A stretch of DNA of 64,000 nucleotides, taken from positions 62,001 through 126,000 of the forward strand of contig JADJBE010000006.1 of assembly GCA_016703895.1 (NCBI GenBank), given 5' to 3'. The notes under the pieces were generated by a model. That model saw nothing but the letters and a program-made list of their open reading frames with translations. It was not told the DNA's origin and searched no databases. Shown here piece by piece: positions 56,076-64,000 of the stretch (positions are counted from its first letter, which is position 1; the number at the start of each line of letters is the position of its first letter). The DNA comes from Pseudomonadota bacterium (lineage in GTDB: Bacteria > Pseudomonadota > Gammaproteobacteria > Steroidobacterales > Steroidobacteraceae). The position numbers and the translations under genes are program-made.

Positions 56076-57905
56076 CTAGGCGGCGTCCTCGGTGCGCGCG
56101 GCGCGCTTGCGCTCATGCTCCTGCAGGCGGCGCTTACGGATGCGGATGGATTTCGGCGTGACCTCGACCAGTTCGTCGTCGGCGATGAACTCCACCGCGT
56201 ACTCGAGCGTCACCGGGATCGGCGTGGTCAGCAGCAGCGCATCGTCTTTGCCCGAGGCGCGCACGTTGGTTAGCTTCTTGGTTTTGATCGGGTTGACGAC
56301 CAGATCGTTTTCGCGGCTGTGAATGCCGATGATCATGCCTTCGTACACTGGGTCACCGTGGGCTGCGAACAGCCTGCCACGCTCCTGTAGCGAGAACAGG
56401 GCGTAGGCCACAGCGGTACCCATTTCATTGCTGATGAGCACGCCGTTGTGCCGATCCGGAATGTCGCCCTTGACGACGCCGTAGCCGTCGAAGATGTGGC
56501 TCATCAAGCCGGTGCCGCGCGTCAGGTTCATGAACTCGTTTTGAAACCCAATCAGACCGCGTGCTGGCACGCGATACTCGATGCGCACCCGACCGCGGCC
56601 ATCGGTTGTTAGATCACGCATCTCGGCTCGCCGTGAGCCAAGCGCCTCCATGACGCCGCCTTGATGCGTTTCTTCGACGTCGACTGTCAACGCTTCGAAC
56701 GGCTCCTGCTCCTCACCGTCGATGATCTTGGTGAGTACCTGCGGTTTGCCGACCGCGAGCTCAAAGCCTTCGCGCCGCATGTTCTCTATCAGCACCGTGA
56801 GATGCAACTCACCGCGCCCCGAGACGCGAAATACATCCGCATCCGCCGTCTCATCAACGCGCAGCGCCACATTGCTCTGCAACTCGCGCTGCAGGCGTTC
56901 GCGAATCTGCCGGCTCGTGATGAACTTGCCTTCGCGTCCAGCCATCGGCGAGGTGTTCACCTGAAAGGTCATGACGAGTGTCGGTTCGTCCACCGCAATC
57001 GGTGGCAGGCCCACAGCAGCCAGCGGATCACAGATCGTGAGGCCGATGTTCACATCTTCGATGCCAGTGACCGCGACGATGTCGCCCGCGATGGCGGACT
57101 CCACCGGGACGCGCTGCAGACCCTTGAAACTCAGCACTTGGACGATTTTGGCAGTGCCTCGATCCTCGCTGCCATTGCGCAGCGCAACCGTCTGGCCCGC
57201 GCGTACCTGACCGCGACGCACTCGGCCAATGCCGATACGCCCGACGTAGGAGTTGTAGTCCAGCGTCGAGACTTGCAGCTGCAGCGGTGCATCCGGCTCA
57301 CAGGGCGGCTGCGGCACAAATTGCAGGATCGCCTCGTACAGCGCTCGCATGTCCGGCTCGCGTCGCGTGTGATCGGTACTCGCCCAACCTTCGAGGGCCG
57401 ACGCATAGATCACCGGAAAATCGAGTTGTTCGTCCGTGGCGCCGAGCTTGTCGAATAGATCGAAGGTCTGGTCGACTACCCAGTCCGGCCGCGCGCCGGG
57501 CCGGTCGATCTTGTTGATCACGACGATGGCCTTGTGGCCGAGCGCGAGCGCCTTCTTGGTGACAAAGCGCGTCTGCGGCATCGGCCCGTCGACGGCATCG
57601 ACGACCACCAGCACCGCATCGACCATCGACAGCACGCGTTCGACCTCACCGCCGAAGTCGGCGTGGCCTGGCGTGTCGACGATATTGATGCGCGTATCAC
57701 CGTATTGCACCGCGCAGTTCTTGGCGAGAATCGTGATGCCGCGTTCGCGCTCGATGTCGTTCGAGTCCATCACGCGTTCGGTCATTTTTTCGTGCGCGGC
57801 AAACGTGCCAGACTGGCGCAGCAGACAGTCGACCAAGGTCGTCTTGCCGTGGTCGACGTGCGCGATGATGGCGATGTTGCGGATCGAGCGTTGCGGATCG
57901 GTCAT
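56076..57905 (-). CDS. typA: Ribosome-associated translational GTPase TypA/BipA
   Basis: 609 residues, normal for BipA. GTPase motifs: IIAHVDHGKTTLVDCLLRQS (P loop), RGITILAKN (switch I), VDTPGHADFGGEVERVLSMV (G3), VVINKIDRPGARPDWVVDQ (G4). Elongation-factor-like domains follow, and the BipA-specific C-domain includes GLIGFQNEFMNLTRGTGLMS and IIGIHSRENDLVVNPIKTKK. It aids ribosome assembly and stress adaptation. Divergent from the amidohydrolase gene. Confidence 0.97.
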   Translation of the reverse strand: MTDPQRSIRNIAIIAHVDHGKTTLVDCLLRQSGTFAAHEKMTERVMDSNDIERERGITILAKNCAVQYGDTRINIVDTPGHADFGGEVERVLSMVDAVLVVVDAVDGPMPQTRFVTKKALALGHKAIVVINKIDRPGARPDWVVDQTFDLFDKLGATDEQLDFPVIYASALEGWASTDHTRREPDMRALYEAILQFVPQPPCEPDAPLQLQVSTLDYNSYVGRIGIGRVRRGQVRAGQTVALRNGSEDRGTAKIVQVLSFKGLQRVPVESAIAGDIVAVTGIEDVNIGLTICDPLAAVGLPPIAVDEPTLVMTFQVNTSPMAGREGKFITSRQIRERLQRELQSNVALRVDETADADVFRVSGRGELHLTVLIENMRREGFELAVGKPQVLTKIIDGEEQEPFEALTVDVEETHQGGVMEALGSRRAEMRDLTTDGRGRVRIEYRVPARGLIGFQNEFMNLTRGTGLMSHIFDGYGVVKGDIPDRHNGVLISNEMGTAVAYALFSLQERGRLFAAHGDPVYEGMIIGIHSRENDLVVNPIKTKKLTNVRASGKDDALLLTTPIPVTLEYAVEFIADDELVEVTPKSIRIRKRRLQEHERKRAARTEDAA

Positions 57906-58012
57906 GGGTCACGCTGCCGGGAGTAAATTGACCGGCAAAAAAAGGACGCGCAGGGTAGCAGTTTCAGGGCCAAACTCAAGGTAAAACGGGCTACTGGCAC
58001 AAAGGGGGGAGT

Positions 58013-59410
58013 ATGACGAGGGTCTGGCACGCAGGTATCAAGGCAACTGGGCTGGTCTGGCTCGTGGTTGGGATTGGGCTCAGCAGCGCCGCCGGTCGCC
58101 GCCCAGGCTGCGCCTGCGCCCATCACGCTGGTCGTGAGCAATGCCCGCGTTTTCGATGGCCGACGGCCTGAGCTGACTGCCCCCACCAGTATCTGGATTA
58201 GCGATGACCGCATTGTCGCCATTGGCGCCGACGCGCCCGCTGGCGCGGTGACGCCGACTGCCAGAACTCTCGACGCCGGCGGCCGTGTGGTGATTCCCGG
58301 TTTGATCGATGTTCACATGCATCCACTGGTGGTTGCCGGTTTCGATGACATCAAGTCGATGGACGCTAACTATGTGATGGCGCGCGCTACAGCCTCGGCA
58401 CGCGCCACGCTGCTGCGTGGCTTCACAACCGTGCGGGACCTCGGCGGCCCCAGCTTCGGTCTCAAGCAGGCAATCGATGAAGGCGTCATCGAGGGGCCGC
58501 GGATTTTTCCGTCCGGCGCTATCGTTAGTCAGACTGCCGGTCACGGGGATTTTCGCAGTCGAGCCGCTGGGGCTGCTGACGGCGGCCGCCCCGACGTGCT
58601 GGAGCAACGTGGCTACACCGCCCGGGTCGATGGCGTCGATCAGGTGCTTGCGGCAGTGCGCGAGCAGCTTCGACTTGGCGCAACCCAGATCAAGTTGGCA
58701 GCAGGTGGCGGCATCTCGACGCCGCTCAATCCGCTCGACTCGGTTCAGTTGTTAGACGAAGAGATGCGCGCTGCAGTCCGTGCCGCGGCCGACTACGGCA
58801 CCTACGTCACCGTCCATGCCTACACGCCCCAGTCGCTGCAACGGGCGATCGAAGCCGGCGTGCGCAGCGTTGAGCATGCGCATCTGGTCGATGAGCCGAC
58901 GATGAAGTTGATCGCCGAGCGCGGCGTGTTCGTCTCGACTCAGGCCTATGCGTTCAGTGGCGTGTTCTCGCGTCCGGCAGCACCGGGTTCGCCGCCACCC
59001 ACGGCCGCGCAGCTATTTGTGCGCGCCAAGGCCGAGCGCGTGCAAGCGGGCCTCGATCGGATGATGCTGTTAGCGAAGAAATATCGAGTCAAGGTCGCCT
59101 TTGGCACCGACTTGTTTGGCACTGAGCGCGTGGTCACTTTGCAGCCGCGCGAGTTTGGCGCGCGCCTCAAATGGTTTACGAGCGCCGAGATCCTGAGCCA
59201 AGCGACGGGCGTGAATGGTGAGCTGTTGGAGTTGTCCGGTACGCGCAGTGGTTATCCGGGTCCATTGGGCATCCTGGCGCCCGGCGCGATGGCTGACCTG
59301 CTAGTGGTGGAGGGCAATCCGGCGAGGATGTTCAGGTGCTCGAAGAGCCGACCCGAAACCTGTTGGTGATCGTCAAGGACGGCCAAGTGGTCAGTAGTCA
59401 GCTGCCGTAG
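58013..59410 (+). CDS. Exported metal-dependent amidohydrolase (imidazolonepropionase-like), frameshifted twice
   Basis: ATG 58013 opens a signal peptide (MTRVWHAGIKATGLVWLVVG). A shift around 58068-58095 leads into the main frame: PVAAQAAPAPITLVVSNARV, then GLIDVHMHPLVVAGFDDIKS (metal His pair), QIKLAAGGGISTPLNPLDS (bridging Lys), YVTVHAYTPQSLQRAIEAGV, VRSVEHAHLVDEPTMKLIAE and VAFGTDLFGTE (catalytic Asp). A second shift at 59320-59326 leads to EDVQVLEEPTRNLLVIVKDG, QVVSSQLP and TAG 59408. Net length about 465 residues. The family includes Xaa-Pro/Xaa-Arg dipeptidases. Without the second correction the C-terminal strand is lost. Confidence 0.85.
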
Positions 59411-59411
59411 T

Positions 59412-59618
59412 CGCACACGTGCCGGCCCATGCGTAGCCGGCGGGCGTCTGATCGGGTGTGCCTCGGCGCTGCGCGCCGGGCATGCCCTGGTTTGTGCAGG
59501 GCGCGCATCTTTCCCCGGAATCACCGCAAGTCTCTGGACGTCGCAGGAGCGCGCCCTGCACAAGCCGCGGCACCCTCAACAGACGCCCGCCGGCTACGCA
59601 TGGGCCGGCAGGTGTGCG
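59412..59618. repeat. Palindromic repeat A (long hairpin with internal core)
   Basis: Bases 59412-59450 pair with 59580-59618 over 39 positions with one mismatch; 31 of them are a perfect run. The core 59446-59583 begins TCTGATCGGGTGTGCCTCGG and has a second stem, 59492-59506 with 59549-59563. The core recurs in inverted orientation as repeat B, but the outer arms do not. It starts two bases after the amidohydrolase stop. Confidence 0.85.
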
Positions 59619-59619
59619 G

Positions 59620-59992
59620 CGCCAACACTCATGGGTGGTCGCGCGCGTTTGCTGCCCCGTCGGTCGCCAGCTATTTTCGCGCCGCAGATTGCCGCCAACG
59701 GGCAGATCAACTACACCTTGGATTTCACCGTTGTTGGTTCTGGCGCGTCAATTGCGACCAACTTCATAAACTCCACTGCGTTCACGTTCTTCGCTTCTAA
59801 CCTAACCGCTGGGGGCGATATTTTGAGCAGTCTGAGCCCGACACTAGATCCGGCAACGCTGCTCGATGGTACCAACTACAGACTCAGTGTCGCGGCGAGG
59901 GCGGGCCACCACCGCTTCGTTGGCGCTCGGTCTGCTGGGTGCTGCCACTTTGCGGCGGCCGCGCGCGGTCGTATTAGCCAGTTAGGCGACGG
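59620..59992 (+). pseudogene. Remnant of an exported protein with a PEP-CTERM-like sorting tail
   Basis: Between the two palindromes a frame reads GQINYTLDFTVVGSGASIAT, FINSTAFTFFASNLTAGGDI and LDPATLLDGTNYRLSVAARA. In the next frame it continues TTASLALGLLGAATLRRPRA then VVLAS and TAG 59979. That tail, a hydrophobic stretch then an Arg cluster, is like PEP-CTERM sorting signals, although the PEP motif itself is gone. There is no start or signal peptide. The 5' part was probably replaced by repeat A. Confidence 0.5.
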
Positions 59993-60009
59993 GGCGATTT
60001 CGCCGCTCA

Positions 60010-60197
60010 GCGAGTTGCCGGGGGACCGTGCGGAGCCTGTTGAGGGTGCCGCAGCTTGCGCAGGGCGCGCTCCTGTCCCTCCCAGCGATAGCCGTGACGC
60101 CGGAGGAAGATGCGCGCCCTGTGCAAGCTAGGGCATGCCCGGCGCGCAGCGCCGAGGCACACCCGATCAGACTTCGCACGGTCCCCCGGCAACTCGC
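60010..60197. repeat. Palindromic repeat B (inverted copy of the core of A, different arms)
   Basis: Bases 60010-60032 pair perfectly with 60175-60197 (GCGAGTTGCCGGGGGACCGT and onward). The core between them, about 60037-60171, read on the minus strand starts TCTGATCGGGTGTGCCTCGG exactly as in repeat A and stays highly similar to CGGCACCCTCAACA. The arms share no obvious similarity with those of A. It ends just before the S9 peptidase stop. Confidence 0.85.
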
Positions 60198-60219
60198 CGG
60201 ACGTCTAACTGCCCGCGCG

Positions 60220-62296
60220 CTAATTCGCCTGCGCCGCCGGCACGCCCCGATAACGCTCAAACCACGCCAGGATATTGTCGATCTTGGCAATGAACTGACT
60301 GGGCCGCCCAGTCATTCCGTGCGACGCCTGCGGCAAGCGCACCATCAGCGTCGGTACGTCGCGCAGCTTCAAGGCCTGGTAGAACTGCTCGGCTTCACCA
60401 ATCGGTGTTCGAAAGTCGGCTTCACCTGTTAGCAACATCGTCGGCGTCTTCACATTGCCCACCAACGACAATGGCGAGCGGCGCCAGTATTCGTCTTGCG
60501 CCTCCCACGGTGGCGCCGAGAACCAGTATCGATAGAAGAAGTTATACATATCCGCGGTAAGCACAAAGCTGGTCCAATTGATCACTGGCTTGGCGACCAC
60601 CGCCGCACGAAACCGGTCGGTCTTGCCAACGATCCAGGCAGTGAGCACGCCACCGCCGGAGCCGCCGGTGACAAACAATTGCTGCGGGTCAACATTGCCC
60701 CGCGCAAGCACGGCATCCACTCCCGACATCAAATCGTCGTAGTCGTTACCGGGGTAGGCGTGGTGAATGAGATTGGCGAAGTCCTCACCATAGCTGGTGC
60801 TGCCGCGCGGATTCGCATACAACACCATGTAGCCGGCCGCGGCGTAGCGTTGGATCTCGACGCTAAAGTTAGGTCCATAGGCGGTGAACGGTCCGCCATG
60901 GATTTCGAGAATCAGCGGATATTGGCGGCTGGCGTCAAACTGCGGCGGCGTGACCAGCCAGCCTTCGATCTCGCGCTGGTCTGCGGAGGATTGCCAGGTC
61001 AAGCGTTCAACTTTGCCGAGTGTCTTGTGACCTAACAGGTCGGCGTTGAGGGTTGTGAGCGTGCGGACGCCTTTGCCGCGCGCGTCGGTCACTGCCACAT
61101 CGCCGGGGCTTGCGGTGGAGTTCCGCACGAACGCCACGCGGCCGTTACGCGCCACCGAGAAACCGCCGCCCGTGTAGGGCCTGCCAATGTCCGCGCTGCC
61201 AACCTGCCGCGCAATTTCGCGGCTCTTGCCATCATGTGAGATGTTGCTGATGCGGCGAATACCTGCATCGTCGTAGACAAAATACAGACTCAGACCGTTC
61301 TCTGCCCAGACCGGGTCTTCTATATCGAACTCGAAAGTTTGGCTGACAGCGCGCGCGTTGCTGCCGTCGGCATTCATGATGTAGAGCCGCGTAATCTGAT
61401 GGCCCAACCGCCGATCGTCAAAGCCCAGATACGCAATGGTCTTGCCGTTGGGCGCCACCAGTGGCGACACATCGGGTCCGTCGCGACGGGTGAGTTGGGT
61501 CATCGCGAGCGTGTCGAGATCGATGGCGTGAATGTCGCTGTCGGCAGGATTGAGCTGCCAGTCATCGCGGCGGTTGGCCGAGAGCAGTAGTCGTTTACCA
61601 TCGGGTGTGACGGCGAGCCCACCGCGGTGATTGAAGGCGCCACGGGTCAATTGACGTGGTGCGCCGCCTTCGGCAGAGACCAGAAAGACCTGCGAGTAAC
61701 CACTCTTGAGATAACCCTGGCCATCGACGCGGTATACGACGTCGTCGATAACGGTGACCGGCGGTGCCCAGTTCGCGCCTTCGGGCTTCTCGGGGAGGTT
61801 TGGCCAACGACGGTTTGTCACCCGGTACGAACTGCGTAAAGGCTAACAGCTTGCCGTCGGGCGACCAGGTGAGGTCGGCGGGTGATTCGCTCAGATTGGT
61901 CAGTAGCGCTGTCTGGCCGGTATCCATCCAGCGTACAAACAACTGCGGCTTACCCTCGGCATCCGAAATAAAGACAATTCGACTGCCGTCCGGTGACCAG
62001 CGTGGCGAGCGGTGATTGTTCGCATCCGACCGTAGCGGGCGATGGTTTGTGCCGTCGGTATCGACTATCCAGAGATTGGCGCGTGGCTTGTCGGTCATGA
62101 TGTCGTAGCTGCCGCGCACATATACGACTTGCCGACCATCCGGTGAGATCTGCACGTCACTGGCCGTCTCGAGACCAAAAATATCCCGCGACTGCAGTAA
62201 CTGCGGGTCCGTGGCCGCCTGTGCGGCCAGGGCTGTGCCGGCAACGAGCAGACTCGTCACGGTCAGCACGATGAGCGCCAAGCTTAGATTGCGCAT
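60220..62296 (-). CDS. Exported S9 (prolyl oligopeptidase family) peptidase, frameshifted
   Basis: ATG 62296 gives a signal peptide (MRNLSLALIVLTVTSLLVAG) and the start of a WD40-like propeller: ISPDGRQVVYVRGSYDIM, SPRWSPDGSRIVFISDAEGK. The frame breaks near 61800 in an AAA run (minus strand); removing one A gives SLANLPEKPEGANWAPPV, continuing to the catalytic domain. Triad: Ser in LFVTGGSGGGVLTAWIVGKT, Asp in TGEADFRTPIGEAEQFYQAL, His in MVRLPQASHGMTGRPSQF. Corrected length is 691 residues. It would hydrolyse short Pro-containing or acyl peptides in the periplasm. Confidence 0.9.
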
Positions 62297-62355
62297 GAAT
62301 TCTCCAGCGGCTGTTGCGATGTTTGTTGTTCGCTTAGGTTAAGCGCGAAGTGTAA

Positions 62356-64000
62356 CTAGGCGGCCAGTGGCATCGCTACCTGCACGCAGTTGCGGCCCGA
62401 CCATTTCGCCGCGTACACGGCGGCGTCCGCGCGTTCGATCAATTCCTCGCCCATCAATCCCAACGTGTCGCTCGCGGCAACACCGATGCTGCAAGTCACG
62501 TTGATCGGCTTGCCAAAGCCGATGATTTGCGTATTGGCCACGCGCTCGCGGATACGTTCAGCGACCGGGTAAGCGGCGCCAGCGGTGGCACTGCTCAAGA
62601 GCACCACGAACTCCTCACCACCATAGCGCCCGATGACATCGGACTGGCGCAGTTCAGCCTGGATGGGCGCAATGATCGCCTGCAGACACGCGTCGCCGGC
62701 GCGGTGACCAAAAGAATCGTTGATCGATTTAAAGTGGTCGAGATCGATGAACAATACAGCGATTGGCAGGTCACGGTTGCGAGCGCGAGCGCCGGCAGCG
62801 TCGAGCCGCTCAAGCAACGATGCGCGATTCAACACGCCGGTGAGTGGGTCGGTCTGCGCACGGCGTTCGGCATCCGTAAGCGCCAGGCGTTGTTCACGCA
62901 GTCTGTCGGCCACACCCAGTGCGACCAGGATTGCCGCAAGTACCATGGAGACTGGCAGACCAATATAAAACAACGGCTCGGCCTGTGTGCCGTCCGCTAC
63001 TAACAGCACGAGCGCCGATGCAATGGTCGCTGTTTCCAGCAAGGTCCACGCGATCAGGAACCAGCCTGCCGCGCGATTGCCGCGTCGCCAGGCGAGAAAT
63101 ACAACCACCAGAGTGAACAGCGCAGTGGCGAGAAAGACCACGTTGCCGACCGCAGCGATCACGCTGCCGAAGCCAAGCAGCTGTGCCAGATTGGCGACTG
63201 CGAGCGCGATGAACAACCAGGCGAGCCAGCCGAAGACGACAAAGACGCGTGGCGAGGAGCGCCGCAGGTCGGCGATCTCGCGCACGAACCAGCACGCGGC
63301 GGCGCCGCTCAGGGCGGCGGGTACATTCCACGCATGCGCACCCAGCGGCACGGTAGCCTGCATTCCAGGCCAATCGAACCCCTGGCCCGACAGAAACAAT
63401 ATCTACACCGCCTGCAAGGCGAATAGCACGGCGTAGAGAATGAAGAGTCGATCCTTGAGCACGAACCAGATCACCAACGCGCCGAGTGCCATCGCGCCGA
63501 GCGCGCCCACCGCCAAGGTGATGGTTCGCGCGTGCGCAGCGCCTTGAGTCAAGGTCACCGCCAGGCTCGCAACTTGCGGGTCCAGTTGTTCAGCTCCTCG
63601 ACCGCTGGCGGTGACGCGCGCCAGCAGTCGCGTGTCAGGTGTTAGTGTGTCGGGGAGTGCGAAAACTGCTGTGTGCATGCCGAAGTACCGGGGCAGCGAT
63701 GTGGCGAGCTCGATCGCCCGCGGCTCGCCGTCGCGCAGCAAATACAAGTCCACCGCAAGGTGGCGGCCTTTTTCGATCAGCAGTGCCGGATCGGCAATCT
63801 GTTCAGCGCCTGGCGGTGGCCGCACATCGAGCCAAAAGACCGGCCCGCTGGTGCGCGCGCCGCGCAACACAAACGGCACTGCCGGTGTTGTCGCCAGGCG
63901 CTCAGCGGCCTCAGCCGGAGACAGTGCGGCGACGTCACCGGTGAGCATACGTGCGCCAACATCGACGCCGGCGGCGCCGAGTGCCGTTGACGTGCTGCCA
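62356..64000 (-). CDS. 7TMR-DISM diguanylate cyclase, cut by window end and carrying an in-frame TAG
   Basis: The frame is open to the window end. An extracellular 7TMR-DISM sensor part (LAVDLYLLRDGEPRAIELAT, PRYFGMHTAVFALPDTLT) is followed by seven membrane segments, then a GGDEF domain: TDPLTGVLNRASLLERLDAA, VLFIDLDHFKSINDSFGHRA, VIGRYGGEEFVVLLSSATAG (active-site GGEEF). It makes cyclic-di-GMP. TAG at 63403-63405 interrupts the second membrane segment (LFALQAV, stop, ILFLSGQGFD), where Tyr would fit. If real, the cyclase part could only be made from a downstream start such as 63399. Confidence 0.85.

Overview
The window is a chromosomal segment of a GC-rich gammaproteobacterium. The order mutS, pncC, recA, recX, alaS, csrA, tRNA-Ser, tRNA-Arg is a recognised gammaproteobacterial arrangement. 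The envelope genes (LptF, a complete Arn lipid A modification set, TonB and Omp85-type barrels) show a diderm outer membrane. I cannot name a genus from sequence alone.

Layout. 1-6112: DNA repair and housekeeping block ending in two tRNA genes. 6068-21221: two genomic islands in tandem at the 3' end of tRNA-Arg(ACG). Island 1 (6068-19661) has a tyrosine integrase, a HTH regulator, broken mobilisation genes (mobC and a relaxase start), and a large SpvB/FG-GAP/YD/RHS-type surface protein with two lectin-like domains inserted before its RHS core. Downstream of it are a C-terminal tip, a candidate immunity gene, and two further tip-like and immunity-like modules separated by an IS66 remnant. Island 2 (19839-21221) is a small derivative that keeps an integrase fragment, the shared right end and a BrnT/BrnA toxin-antitoxin pair. 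21249-32545: a long minus-strand operon for 4-amino-4-deoxy-L-arabinose modification of lipid A (arnA split into two genes, arnB, arnC, arnD, arnT, one SMR flippase subunit) together with PAP2, an outer-membrane protein, lptF, a COG4705 membrane protein and an exported Rossmann protein. 32701-38390: ECF sigma, FecR, TonB receptor and an Omp85-like barrel. 38362-43935: a second GT39-type transferase, a membrane protein, a 2OG-oxygenase and a GAF/GGDEF/EAL protein. 44001-45993: glutathione-dependent formaldehyde detoxification. 45990-57905: minus-strand genes including a flavin monooxygenase, msrB, msrA, namZ, yebC, modC, modB, a cyclophilin, a TPR protein and typA. 58013-64000: an amidohydrolase, two palindromic repeats flanking a decayed gene, an S9 peptidase and a diguanylate cyclase that runs off the window.

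Sequence quality matters here. At least twelve probable one-base indels split otherwise normal genes, including recA, arnT, the PAP2 gene, an S9 peptidase and the RHS giant. Two more genes carry an in-frame TAG where a Tyr codon is expected. Because recA and several operon genes are affected, assembly or read error is the simplest explanation for many of these, although genuine decay is likely inside the islands. Coordinates for such genes span the whole reading unit.

The most interesting items are the RHS polymorphic-toxin island with its embedded lectin module and displaced tip and immunity cassettes, the tandem-island history at tRNA-Arg, and a pair of long palindromic repeats whose cores match but whose perfectly paired arms are unrelated.
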